From NCBI GenBank assembly GCA_013397935.1, contig VZRN01005169.1, positions 2,654,935-2,718,934 on the forward strand: DNA of 64,000 bases, written 5' to 3'. Positions within the stretch are counted from its first letter, which is position 1, and each line of letters opens with the position of its first letter. Positions 48,418 through 60,941 of this stretch are shown here, piece after piece. This stretch comes from Dasyornis broadbenti (lineage: Eukaryota > Chordata > Aves > Passeriformes > Dasyornithidae). A program made the position numbers and the translations under genes. Below the pieces are notes generated by a model, which saw only the letters and a list, made by a program, of their open reading frames with translations, was not told the origin of the DNA and did no database searches.

Positions 48418-48580
48418 TCACTCCTATGAGCAAATCAAGTGCACTCATTCCCATTTAACAGATTAGGAACTGAAGCACAGAAAGGAAAAAACAACTTGCT
48501 GAACAGTTGTGTCCATGGAAGAGCAAGGACTCCAAAGACCAAACCCACACTTCACTTCAGGGATTCATTTGTATTGTATT
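48418..48580 (-). mobile_element. MIR-type SINE relic
   Basis: On the plus strand, CACTCATTCCCATTTAACAG, ATTAGGAACTGAAGCACAGA, AAGGAAAAAACAACTTGCTG and a later AGAGCAAGGACTCCAAAGAC match the reverse complement of the MIR body ('CCCATTTTACAGATGAGGAAACTGAGGCACAGAGAGGTTAAGTAACTTGC' type). Confidence 0.72.
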
Positions 48581-50227
48581 GAAATCTGAGATCATTCCAT
48601 AATCACATGTTTCCAGGAGCTGAGACAAAGCACAAACTACAACAAAAATTCCCCTAAATACCTAAGAATTTAGATTTCTGTAGGTTTCTAGCTGTCTATA
48701 GACTGGAACATTCTTTTCAATTCTGTTTTTGGTCCAACTCAGTGTTTCCTTTTAAGAACCAAATGCCCCCCATCTGTCCCCAAGACATCAATAACAAAAG
48801 GTGGACGTTGCTCTAAAAAATGGCTGTGTACCTCGAAGAGTCACTTTTACCTCAGTTCTCAGTCTGACAGCTCATTTTCACAGAGCCTTACGGCTTGTTC
48901 ATCCTTACTGCTTTATCCCATGCAACCTCATCATCCATGTTATTCCTCGTGCTCTTTGTCCCATTCCACTTCTTTTCCTTATCCCCCTTCCCTGCCTCAT
49001 ATATCATTTTATTGTACTTGTAAGGGTTGATTTTTTAAACTCACAGTGCTGTGGGTTATTCCCACAAGCTCTGGAAAAATCAGTCACACATTACAGGATG
49101 TGTGAGCAAACTGGCCGGGTTACAGAGCAGCAGCTCTAGGTTAAGTCACAAAGCGTTCCCAAAACACCTGTTAGAGCTCTCCAAAACATTTCACTCGCAG
49201 CAACTTGCTGCAATACATAGAGACCTTTCCAGAAACATGTTCACCTGGGAACTTCCTGATGCTGGTGCTGTGGCTTGTCTAAAAAATAACCAGCTCTCTG
49301 CAATGCTAAACTTTATCTCTGAATGTTTCAACAATGATGTACAATACTGGGGAAAAGAAAAAGAAAAAAAAAAAAAAATAAAAGACCAAAAAGGCTGAAT
49401 TCTGTCTTTTAGTTTTAATTTATTTTTCACTGTAGATGGGCTGTGGATAGGTGAGTTAATCTGGAGATATCTCCAGGCAGTTGGTAATACCAATTTAACA
49501 TGGCTCTGTCTGCATTTTATCTCAGCTGAGATGCTAAATTAAACATGCATTTAAAAATAATGGCATCTGAGCTGGGTGTCTCATTCCATTTTAGCCGGCT
49601 GCAGTGTTTTGTTATGTTTGCATGTTACTCTGTAAATGTTTGTGTTCCTTATCCTGATTACAGATGCAATTTTACAGCCTGTTTATTGATTTTAAAACTT
49701 TAGAATACCATTGACATCGGCCATAAGGAACCTCATTTGTCTGGCAAGAGATTGCAGAAGGAATTTTAGACCTGATTAATTTGGTCTTGTGTCAGTTTTC
49801 CACTTGAACTTGTAATAGGAAGGCTACATATTCATTGTATTGTTTGTATTTGTAAAAAGCCAATGCATCACATTGGTGTATTTAAACACATGCAAGATTT
49901 TATTTTTTCCTTTCTTACTCATTTTAGTTATCTTGTATAAACAGTTTGAAATAAATAAGTGTGCACATGAAAATAGATAAGAATTCACAAGGTCCTGTTA
50001 AAGGAATACACACAACTAAATATGCACCATCTTTCTCCCTGTAAATAACAAGTCCAAATAATACTACATTTTTCATATTCGGTCAAAACCACAGGAGTTA
50101 GGTCACTTTAGACAGCACCAAAAAATTTAAAAAAGGAAAAAAAAGAAAAAAGAAAAAAAAAAAAAAGAGAGGTCCTTCTTCAAGGACACCTCTCAAGCTG
50201 GAGTCTAAGCCAAGAATAACAACTGAT
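48581..50227. other. Unique DNA with A-rich runs, no gene seen
   Basis: Poly(A)-rich runs at about 49352-49380 and 50120-50167. Two overlapping plus-strand frames of about 112-115 codons (48801-49398) have no recognisable domain. The AT-rich stretch 49500-49950 is free of repeats and could be a conserved non-coding element, but that cannot be judged from one sequence. Confidence 0.45.
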
Positions 50228-50312
50228 TTAGACTTCACAGCAATCCTGTGGACTAAGAATCATCCCATTTTACAAAGAAAGATAAAGCCACACAGCTAAA
50301 ATGTCCTTAGAC
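50228..50312 (-). mobile_element. MIR-type SINE relic, short
   Basis: TTCACAGCAATCCTGTGGAC, TAAGAATCATCCCATTTTAC, AAAGAAAGATAAAGCCACAC and AGCTAAAATGTCC follow the reverse complement of the MIR core and 3' part. Confidence 0.6.
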
Positions 50313-51714
50313 AACACCTACAAATTCATTATTACCATTGAATGAATGAAGAACTCACAAATTCTTTACAGTGGCCACAAAAGCAGCAAACAGCACATCA
50401 TGCCCAAGGAAATTGATCCAATGTTAAATTGTCATTGCAGGGTATTTGATATGAAGCATGACAAATAAATATTGATCTGGAAAACTTTTATGTTGCTTTA
50501 AGGACATTATTCTCCAAACCACAGCCTAAACAGCAGCAATATTAAAGGCAGACAGAGCTGGAAAGTCATTAATTCAATGACTGACAATATTTTCAATTAC
50601 CATTACCTAGAAATGTTTAAAATTTTGATATTAAAATTGACAGATATGTCAGTCATTATGAAGAGAAATGAAAGTTTTCTGAAGGAAGAAAAGAAAAGAG
50701 GGGAGATTCAAATTATTTTAGAAGCTGAATTTGTTGCAGGAATTGCCGTAAAATTTAGAAAAACATTTTCCCCTTTTATCTGAGAGCAATCATAATTTCT
50801 ACAATGTCGTTCCAGAATTCAGTCTAAGAAGGATTGGTATTCCTAAGAAAAATGAAAGTTTCATTTATTACTCTGTAATTTCTTTGTAATTTCTTTATTA
50901 CTCTGTGTTTTCTTTGATTATGGCAAAGAGGTAGGATTCCATCTTAGCACGGTCTCAGAAAACTGAAGATCATTCTGTTGAGCAGCAGTCCAATGTGTTT
51001 GGTTTTCAAAGAGGAGATAACCCGTGCTTTGGCCATAAGAAAATCATCTAATCTGACGAAATCCCTACTCAGTGAGCCTTCCATAAAGTCCATTTGGAGA
51101 GCAGAAAGGCTGAAATGATCAGCTCTATGCAAAGAGAGTTCACAGATTGCTTCTGTCTTCTGCTTTCCAACACCCAGGCGTGCAACTTGATACAGCAGCA
51201 AATACATCACCATGTGTTGATTTTCTGTTTTCTTAAGTGGTAGCTTTAACAAGGTGTATAATGTGAAAACTGAGGGGTAGTTGGAAGCTAATATTCTCTT
51301 TTTGTCAACAATTTCTGTTTCTTGATGGATTCATGTACCAGCTTCACCTTGAGCAAAGAAGACCGTTTTGAGTCATCTCAGAAAATCGTCAGGTTGTAAA
51401 CAAGGGTCAGTGAGGTGCTACCAAGCAAAACAGGAAAAATTACTCAAAAGAGAAAGGAGAGAGCACCACAGAGAGTGATGGGAAAGAATAAAATGATAAA
51501 TAGTGGGGAGAAGAGTATCCCAGTGCTGAAGACTAAAACAAAGCTGAAAGCTCTCCCGCATAAAGCACTGGGCAGAGTAGAGCAGTAAGCAGAAGAATCC
51601 TCCATAATCTGAAGTGTCTCTATGAGCCTAGAGAAAGGCCTACAACAGCAGAAAGACGAAAAATTTGGGTTAAGGTCACATGTGGTCAAAACCAAATTCA
51701 GAAGGGATCCAATG
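50313..51714. other. Unique DNA, no gene seen
   Basis: Two minus-strand frames of about 100 codons (50944-51252 and 51444-51761) have protein-like composition but no recognisable motif. The second runs into a CR1, so neither is called. Confidence 0.45.
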
Positions 51715-51847
51715 GTTATGGAATCTTCATCTTTGGAGAGAGTCAAAACCTGACTCAGCAATCAGCAATCTGCTCTGAGCGTGAAGTTGGTTGGGCGATT
51801 TCCAGATGCCCTCTCAAGCCTCAACCACCCTGGGCTTCTGTGATTGA
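51715..51847 (+). mobile_element. CR1 LINE, short 3' fragment of a third type
   Basis: TTTGGAGAGAGTCAAAACCT, GACTCAGCAATCAGCAATCT, GCTCTGAGCGTGAAGTTGGT and CTCAAGCCTCAACCACCCTG with a GCTTCTGTGATTG end match, in order, the CR1 3' end that reads 'CAAAACCTGACTGG...CAACCTGCTCT...CCTTCCAACCTCAACCATTCTGTGATT'. Diverged and 5'-truncated. Confidence 0.75.
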
Positions 51848-54800
51848 CCTGATAACTCAACATGTGCTACTTTTGTTTTGTTTCCCATCAAGACCAACCT
51901 CTCCACGCTGAAGACCTACATTCCCTTTGGTCAGGATTGTCCGTCTGTCTTTTAATTGTAGGGTGAGGAGGAGTGCATTTCATTTAAAAGTCCAGTGGCT
52001 CTGGCAGCACTTATGTAGAGGCACATTTTGCATGAACATAGGCTCTGGAATTTGACCAAGGTATTCTACAGGAAAGCTTGGCTTCATTCTTCTCTGGAAA
52101 TGGTATAAATGAAACCAGTAGATAAGTATCAGTCCTGGCATATTTTCAAGCACTCTGACAGTGATAATGAGAATGTAGCATAACCCAAACCTCCTGGTAT
52201 ATCTTCACTGAAATCAATGAGATGTATAATAGAGACACAGTCCTGTGAGGAGGAGCCTCAAATCTGTCATGTAGCTTAACATTCCTGACATTAGGAATTT
52301 TAAAAATGGGTCCATTTTACCAGAGCTTCATGGGCAGAGCTTCCCCATCACAACCAGAGAGGATGTTTCTCTGAAGATGATGTTGGACAGTACCCACCAA
52401 AATGCTCACATTCTGTACTCATGGTTCGGTTTTCAAATGACACACAAAATAATTCTACTGTCACCATGTATTTGTTGTAGTAGTATTCAAACATCAGATC
52501 ATTTCAAAAAGGAGATACTGCTACATTCCACATGATGGCAGGAGATCTGTTTTTCTTACAGAAAAATCAGAGCTCACAGTTTAAGATTGTCCTATTAAAT
52601 ACAGCAAGATAAGCAATCTCCCATATTCTCCAAGCTGTTTTATAATAATGTGTTCTCAAGACATGCTCAAAAGCAACAATTCTTCTTTGTATATTAAAAA
52701 AACCCCCAAACATACTGAAATAGTTTTGCAAAGTTTACCTAAATGATTAAATAAGTGCTTTGTAAAATAATGCACACAAGTCAACTGGTATTTCAGGGCA
52801 AATTTACAATGCTTACCTTGTTTTTGTTGTACATAACAAGGTTAACTCACTGTAGGGTTTTCTATATATTGTTCTTTATGCTGTTCTTGTTTTTATTAAG
52901 AAAGAGGAACTTTCAGGAGCAATTTAGAAAGATTCATTTTAGATTTTTTAAATACAAGAATGTTCTGCATATTTTTTTTTTTTACTGAAGAAATGCTGGA
53001 AACACTAGGATTGTTTTTTTCCTGGAGGTTGAGGGCCTTTAGCATATCTTTTCTGGAGTGTTTTTGGAGCACTTTAATTAAAATATCAAACATGGGATTT
53101 GTTATAAATACATGACAAAGATGTTCAAGTGTTAAAATGTTTATCTTTCACTTTCTTGAGTTTGATTATGTTATTATTTCTTTTTATTCTCCACCGGCCA
53201 TCTGCTATTTACCTACAGGAAACATAAAGACAAAATCAAAACTAAAATTATATATTTAACAACATGCTTCATTATTTTCTCATATATTGTAACAAACAAA
53301 GCAGGAGAAAATCTCCCATGATTTCTTGTTTTTCTCTTCTATGTAGCTCATCTTTAAGCAATATACATGAATCATTAAATACTTATGCAAGAGCATGTTC
53401 TGCTAAAAAAGTGCACCAGGTTCATCCTGTGTTTTTCTCTACCAGGGAGTGCCCAATTCTTTTGGCACATTCCTCTTTATTAACTTGATTTTAGGGCCAG
53501 AAAACAGTCATAATTTGGGATCTTGTTATCACTTCAGGCTCTCATTACCTCTCATTGAGCTGTTTCCAAGACTGGTTAATGAGACAACAAAATCAAATGA
53601 TGGGCAGCCATTGGCAGAAGTTATTTAGACACTAAAGACACTTAAGAGACAGGTTAAAAACATAATTCTATCATTTTCTTGTATTAAATCAATTTTCATT
53701 GACTTTTTTTCTGCTTCAGATATCAGCCCCATATGTGGCTGAGCTGAAGCAGTGGGTGCAGCAGAAGCAGTGGTGGTTCCACAGCTCTTTCTGACACAGT
53801 GAGGTGGAGGAGCAAGTTTTCAGCAAGAATCCATGTGAAATACCCAGAATTCGTGTCAGCAGCAGTTTGGACAGGGTGGCATCTCTCCACCAGGCAAAGG
53901 AAGCCAGGAGACAGACCCCAGCCTGGGAACTGTGCTTGGCTGTGTGTTGGTCAAGGGCTGCATGGTGGTCACTCCTTCCCTATGGTATTCCCAGCTTTTA
54001 GGCTGCGGAAATGAATAGAGTTCTGGGGATTATTTGGTGCTTGGGAAAACATAGAGCCAAAATTCTTAAAATTTACCTTTAATGGCTCTAAATCTATCCT
54101 CTCAAATCCAACAAAAGAGGAGATATTCCCATTTGGTTTTATAACGCAGCCAGCAGAGAGTGAAGCACACTGCTTAAAGTATAAGTCCATCAAAGGCTGG
54201 TACTTCCTTGCTTAATAAACCTTTCTCTTTGTGTATTTGACTCATACTTGATCATTTTAACTGCATTTTAGTACTGTTAGCTCTGGGGAGACAGCTCAGC
54301 TTTTGGCTCAGAGATCAGGAACGGAACTGTAGGATAATTTTCAATTATAATATCTCTCATATTGATGATGAATGATACTCAAGAAAGAAAACAAAAACCT
54401 GAGCATGATAGCATAGTTTTGACTTGTAACCTGAACAGATGTGGTCTGTGAACTCTGAGACTTAATAGCAATGGAATGCCACATTACTATTTTCCAATAC
54501 TTTCTGAAGAAGAATTTCCCTGAATGAGTGTTGATGACAATTTGGAAAAACATTTTTGGACTTATCAGTGCTTAAAATGTAGTATCAGCTAGCCAAGCAC
54601 ATTCACTTTGCAACTCTTCCTTGTTTGGTGCTCTGTTGTTTTCTTTCAGCACATCTCTTAATTTGGGGAAGAAAACCAGTGGTTATTTTCATTTTAATTT
54701 CTAGTCTGTTTCATGTCCCTACACTCAGGAACTACTACAAAACTTCTGTGGTTAACTTGTAAACACTTAAGGGTAATATTTAATTTTGAACTTCTTTTAT

Positions 54801-55888
54801 TCCCTTATCTCCTTTTTTAATATATATTAACTAGATTTTACTTTTGAAAAATCAAACCAAAAAACTCCCCAGCAAACCCCTAATTTTGGAGCAAAAATAG
54901 TCCCTGCCACGTCCCTTTAGTAAAAATGCGAGTGAATGTTGAAGAAACTGGAGCAGCTCTTTCTTTTTTCAGTACAAACGTGATCTGGAAAATCCACAAA
55001 TCAAAATGCTTATCTTGTGTTGGTGCCAGCACAAAACGCATGACTCCTTGGTAGATGAATTTCTGCTGTAGGATGCATTATTAGTCTATTTAGCCTCATG
55101 TGCTGTTCTGACCTACTTTAACTTATTCTTAATAATGCACAGCACTGAAGCAATATTGACTCATATACTCATTTCTCATATACTATGAGGCATTAATAAT
55201 ACATCGGATTTTTTTTTCCTCCAAAGCAAAGACATGGTTAAATCAAATGGATCCTAATGTGAACATCAACAAATGAAACAGATTGGCCCTTGTACAAGCA
55301 AAATGATGTTTTATAAGGAAGGTATTTCATTCTGCTTCCCCTGACAGATGTTTCCTTAAATATGCTACTGCTATTTTTATGCTGGGCAAGGTGAGGTTTC
55401 TGGTTTTGTTGGGTTTTACTATAACTTTTCATGGTAGTTTTTTCTTACCTGCAACTGGAAAACAAACCAAAATAAAACAAAAAAATTGAGCATGTTTTGA
55501 AAAACATTGACAAATCCTCCCAGAATTAAAAAAAAAACAAACAAAAACAACCCACAAAAATCCCTATAAATAGTATTGTTTAAAAGGCACTATATGACAA
55601 ACAGGAGCCAATTCCGAGATAGTAAAAGCAAAAATCAACATAATTCATGTAAAATGAATAAATTACACCAAGGACCTGGACACTTCCTGAGCTAAAAGAG
55701 ACCAAATTCCTGATGAGGGAAACTAAAGAAAAGACCAGTGAATATAATTGTAAAATTTTCTTTGTATTTATGGCAAACTAGCGGACAAATATTTTTCTAC
55801 AATTAAATATTGTAAGTGAACTTGCTCATTTGGATGAATCATTTAAAAAACTCCCTGCCCCCTGCTTTTCACTATTTTTATTTTCTAG
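51848..55888. other. Unique AT-rich DNA, no gene seen
   Basis: A GC-richer patch at 53720-53990 and an AATAAACCTTTCTC motif near 54214 could be LTR debris, but no family or boundary is clear. No supported gene. Confidence 0.45.
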
Positions 55889-56161
55889 GGTAAGCCAGCA
55901 GATTCTGGCGATGACTGGACACACTGCAGTGCTGAAATGCAAGAATTCAGGTAGTTTCTACTTTCCTTCTGTATCAGGGTAACTTGTATCTAAAAAACAA
56001 CGGCAACACAAGCCCTGGACATACAAAACTAAAACCAGACATTCAACACATAACATTTAACTTACTTTTTTTCATTATTATTTTAAAGCAGGCTGTGCTC
56101 ATTTTGAAGACTTACACTGCAAATGTCAGCAGCTGCTCTTCTTGCACAATGAAACTCAGAT
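55889..56161 (+). other. Two weak exon-like segments, possible Ig-like piece
   Basis: A pyrimidine tract ending TTTTATTTTCTAG precedes a 62-base segment (55889-55950) that reads VSQQILAMTGHTAVLKCKNS and ends at a donor-like CAG|GTAGTT. After 138 bases, TTATTATTTTAAAG precedes a 73-base segment (56089-56161) that continues in the same phase and ends at a good donor, AGAT|GTAAGG. TGHTAVLKCK loosely resembles the B strand of an immunoglobulin domain. No further exons in phase were found, and short open stretches with passable splice sites are frequent by chance, so this is only a candidate. Confidence 0.15.
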
Positions 56162-59100
56162 GTAAGGAGCTATATGAACGTCCTTAACTCCCATCTTTAC
56201 TGTTTTTATAATTTTGAAGCAGAATTCACTCAGGTAAAAGAGCAATGTTACACTTGTTTCAAATAAGGGAGCTTGGGATAAGAATCAACTCAGATAATCT
56301 AAATTTATATTGACTTATTTTAAAAGACTGACTGCTTTATATAATTTATTAAAGGGTCCGACAGCCCTGCTGTACCGAAATAATTAACAAGCTCTGTTAA
56401 GTGTTAATAATTTGGCCTTTTTTAATAAATGAAACCTTCTCCAACTTTACAGCTTTAAGCTTTGGATAATACTTCAATTTTCTGTGGAGTTTCAAGAAAA
56501 TTAGCTAATTAGCTTTTCAAAGATCTAATCAGTTGGATATTGGCCTTCAAAAATGTTTGTGCATGTACTATCATGACTTTTAAATCTCCATCCATTTTAA
56601 AAGCCATCAGTAGCAGAAAATATTGTATTTTCAAACACCAGAATCAGTTGTTCTTACTGAAATATGGGAATATTTTGTTAATATGCAACCAGCAAACAAT
56701 ATTCCTAGTACTGTGTGAATATAAACTTCACAAACAAAGGGAAAGGACTTTGGCAGTTTTCTCCAGCACAGTATAGAGGAATGGTCTGAATGTTTTGAAA
56801 ATATTTTTTTTTTTTTTTTATTTTTTTTAAACCTGTCTTTCAGTATTTTCCTGCACTGATGTTTAAGGGCATAAAAAATAGATTTGTGTGATTTGCAGGA
56901 GCTTCCACAGGGTAGGACAGGGTCCTTACCAATTATCCTTTATTCAATAAGACTGTGCCTCTGATTTAAACGCCCAGTTGCTGAAGTAATGGCAAAAGTA
57001 CATCGAGGTACCTGTGCTTGCGCAGCCTTGCCAAGGGCATCTAATGAGTCAGGTGAGAGGCCATCTCTGATCTCAGCAGACGACACTCAGGAGCTGGAAG
57101 TCTCCTTGGGATTCCATGCCTTTCTTCCAGTGCCTCATCTCCTTCCTCAGTGGACCCAGAAGTCAATAAAAATGTGTGAATGTCCCTGGGTCTCAAGGAA
57201 CAGCTGTTGGGGGGGACTTACACCAAGATGGGTGACTGGGATGGTCCCAATGGGAACAGGATAGGCTATTAAAAGGCAGGAGAGGTGGATTATATGAGAA
57301 CTTTGGTCTCCTTTTAGACTCCAAGGAAACTTATGCCTGGCTCTACATTAATTGTGGGGTATAACAATGCCATGTGTAGAATGCTTCTACCTGCACATGC
57401 TCACAGGAATGTGCAACTATAGAAAGCACCTCTGCCTAATGTCATGTGAAAAATACTTAGAATGCTAGGGTGTTTTGTGTTTTATTCCATAACAGAAGTA
57501 TTCAGTTTCTGTCTCTTTTCTAAAAAGCAAATGAAAGGCTTGAATCTATTCCGGTTTTAGAAAGCTGCATCCCTATGTGATTCAGAGCAGGGACTCAAAA
57601 AAGCTTCTTCCCAGTTTATTGTTGTGAATAGCATGTGATCGACATTCTCTTCTCCCTACTCCATCTTCCTTTAGTCTAATAATTCCTTAGACAAAAATAA
57701 CTCCTTCAGAAAAAAAATTAAATTAAAGCACTCACATGAGTTGGCACTTTTTGCACCATAAAATAACCTACTGGAAAAATTCTTAAGCAGCTCCCCCTAT
57801 AGATGTTTGTGTTATCAGTGCATGGATACAGTTTATTTCATTGTGCCATTATTGACATTGACAAAGAATTTCTTATCTCTAGCTTTTAAAGATCGGGCAG
57901 ACATCATCAAGGTTTCTCTCCAATGAGACACGCTAGCACATGATGAAGTTAGTTTGCACATTGAGAGTTCATTAAAGGTGTTGTTCAAGAAAGATACGTA
58001 GCCAAGGTTTTGCCAACTAATAAATGACCTTGGATTTTTTACTTATCGTATATTACATTTAGAATTGCCATATAAATTGTGAGGATGTTTTCATAAGATT
58101 TAAACATGTGCGCTCTTGCTCTCTATTTCTAGCAGACAATATCTCCAGGTCACAGTGTGTTTCAGGATCTCACAGTCTCAATATTCTTTGGGATCGATAT
58201 AATCTTTACCCTTCTCATCGTTGTGATCTGCAGTACCAAACAGAGGTGTTGGTCATCCTGGGTTTTCACAAACCAAGGGATATGGGGAAGGCATTGGGGA
58301 AGAGGACTTTTCAGTAAAAGCTACAAGATCAGACCCATTTTTGTTCATATACCTGTAAATTGATGTATTAGGGATTGATTTAACTGGATTTGGGGAGGAC
58401 CATATGGTTATTCCCAAACTACGTGTCCCAGGGTACATGCAGTGCCTTTTCCCCCCCTCTACAACAATCTGAGCCTGAATTTGCATAGTTTTCTAATACA
58501 AAACCAAACAAAATAAAATACTGACATTGAAAGAAACATCCACACTTTCATTGCACTAATATAAATATTGTGAATTCTACCTACAGCTCAATCTCATAAT
58601 GACTAGGAAAATCTTCCAGTTTAATGACTAAATTAATTTTTCTTTCCTTGAACTAAATGCACAGTTATTAAAGCCAGAAGGATCACTGGCAGTCTTCTTC
58701 CAGCTTTCACTGGAAGCTGAAAATGGCATTCTCATCACAGAATTAATTAATGTTCTTGATGCAAAGAGATAGAGGATAGATTTACGTTCCACGTGTTATT
58801 GAATAACTCCCACATGTAATATTGCTTTGGCACGTTTTATGTTCCTGGAGTTAAAGTGCACATCAATAGCTCAGTGCATCGATAACCTGAGTGTCAGTGC
58901 AGCTGTAAAACCTGATTCTCCTTGAATTTTGCAGTTTTCAGTACACTAGTCTCCTGAAAAGGGGTCCTTGTTGGGGCTATGGAAGTGGCACACAGATTAG
59001 AGGAGCTGAGTAATATAACCTTGTATAAACCATATTTTTGGGGTTTGCTGTAATTTTCTGTTTTGCTTTGTTAACCTAATTTTATATTGCTGAAGAAGTG

Positions 59101-59269
59101 CCTTCAGAAGGATTAAAAATTACTCTTTGCTTTCATTTTCCCTCTGCCTGGAGTTTGTCCCTTCTTGGGGGAACCAGCCACTTCTAAACTCAGTTCAGGT
59201 CTTTATGGGGCTCAATGAGGCATCGCTGCTTTTCAGGCATAATATTAATTACTTGAATAGAAGTTTTAG
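56162..59269. other. Unique DNA, no gene supported
   Basis: T-rich run at about 56804-56828; slightly GC-richer patch at 56985-57265. At 58133-58363 an acceptor-like CTCTCTATTTCTAG opens a frame with a hydrophobic stretch (FFGIDIIFTLLIVVIC), noted under findings. Confidence 0.45.
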
Positions 59270-59398
59270 AATAGAGTAGAGTAGAGTAGAGTAGAGTAGA
59301 GTAGAGTAGAGTAGAGTAGAGTAGAGTAGAGTAGAGTAGAGTAGAGTGGAATAGGATAGGATAGGATAGGATAGGATAGGATAGGATAGGATAGGATA
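59270..59398. repeat. Compound pentanucleotide repeat, (GTAGA)n then (ATAGG)n
   Basis: About 15 copies of GTAGA (59270-59347) pass through one variant unit (GTGGA) into about 10 copies of ATAGG (59351-59398). Both halves are nearly perfect. The array abuts a CR1 3' end, so it probably grew from that element's AATAG-type tail. Confidence 0.97.
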
Positions 59399-59455
59399 AT
59401 TCAGTTGGAAAGTACCTGCTTTGAGTCCAACTGCTGTTATTGTCCACTGTTTTAG
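59399..59455 (-). mobile_element. CR1-type 3'-end scrap beside the pentamer array
   Basis: ATTCAGTTGGAAAGTACCTG followed by GAGTCCAACTGCTG resembles the avian element end that reads 'TTCAGTTGGAAGGGACCTAC...TCTAGTCCAACTGCCTGAC' and normally carries a short (ATAGA)n tail. Only about 55 bases are kept. Confidence 0.65.
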
Positions 59456-60941
59456 TTCAAAGGGCTAGAAATAGTGCAATGACTATTGCAAAACCCCTCA
59501 GAGTGTTATTTTTTCACTAGAGTGATAAATGCTTTGGATAGCACAGAAAAGGCATGTGAAGGTATTTGGAGGTGCCAGATTTGTTGGGCTTGTGTCAAGG
59601 CATTGCATAGGATAGATGGGGAGGTTTGAATGTGGTTTCGACATTGCTTGCTTAATCTCAATAACAGCAATTTTATATTTACAGGTTTAAAGTTAATTAT
59701 TTCCTTTACTCCCTTCATTTCCTTCTTTCCTTTCAAACTGGAAGATATTTTGCCACTCAACAAGCTCTAGAGTAGGCTTCATGCTTTTTCTGGAGAAAGA
59801 ACAAAGACATGAATGTGCATCCAGCTCTAGTTACAGGGTGATATCGTACCAGCAGAATCTCCATTCAAATTTTTGAGCTAAATGCAGTAAAACTGGTGTG
59901 TCATCAGACTCAGTTCCACACTTAACCAGCCTGCTCTCCTAGTAAGATATGATCTAATATAATTTGAAAAGAGATAACATCAACTGGGAGGAAAGTTTGT
60001 GTCAATAAGCTTAGAAGGGGTTTTTCTTTGCCTGGTAGCACAGCATTTTACTTGTTATTTGATTTGTAAAATCAAGTAGACTATAGTATGAATTGTGGTT
60101 TTGTAGCAACAACAACAACAAAAAATTAAAATACAGTATTTTCCGAGTAGTGAACCTTACCATGGTAAAGCTGTACTGATACCTCCTTTTTACACCTGAG
60201 ACACTGAAGAATAGAAAATTTAATGATTCATTTCAGAAGGTTTCAGAAATATCCATGCTTTTTTGACATCTTTAAAAGGGATTTTCTGCTCTGGCCCTCT
60301 TTGCAGCTAGGGGAGAAAAACAGGCACTTTCTAGGTATGATTCATATGACCTAATTGACAGGAATCTTTGAGAATGAAATAAATAGTTCTGGGCGTCACA
60401 GGATATATCAGCAGATTTCCCCTGACTGTAAAGAGAAACTGGATTAACTTTCACAGATGTAGATGCCTCTGTTGTCAACATATCTTTGCTCAGATGAATC
60501 CTACACTTTTTGAGAGACAACTCAGGAAGTCTGCAATGGAACTGCATTTCTCCAGGGTGAATATCATGACCACCTCTAAGAAAACTGAAAATCAGGTTTT
60601 GTCAAATGTAATGCTGATATAACTCTCCCTCCATACCTCCCAGCCTTATCCCAAGCTATCCTGCTTATCATATGGCCTTCAGCAGAGTTGCTGAAATATG
60701 TGAAGGCCACATAAAATAAAAGTGTTCTAGCCTGCAAACTTTTATTATTTGCTACCTAAGCAAAAGGTGCTGCCCCACTCTGTTGAATGCTTAAAAGACC
60801 AACAGAACCCATTGCCAGAGTCCTAATGCCAATAGCTGAGGGCAAAAGGAGTGTAAAAACAACTCCAGGTCATCTCAGATCCTTCCTCTACATGAACTTA
60901 ATCTCTGTTGGAATCAGCCTGACTCCTTGTTATGCATTTAG
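59456..60941. other. Unique DNA, no gene seen
   Basis: A minus-strand frame of about 91 codons (60272-60547) is not recognisable. CAACAACAACAAC at about 60108-60120 is a short triplet run. Confidence 0.5.

Noticed and set aside
48801..49398. Two overlapping plus-strand frames of about 112-115 codons
   Set aside because: They overlap in different frames, the second ends in a lysine run from poly(A), and neither resembles a protein family.
50944..51761. Two adjacent minus-strand frames of about 100 codons
   Set aside because: The second overlaps a plus-strand CR1 end, and neither has a recognisable motif or joining splice sites.
53720..54250. Possible LTR with AATAAACCTTTCTC near its end
   Set aside because: No TG...CA borders, no known LTR blocks and no target-site duplication could be found.
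56985..57265. GC-richer patch with a 91-codon frame, considered as an exon or CpG island
   Set aside because: Too few CpG for an island, no good acceptor at its start, and the peptide is not recognisable.
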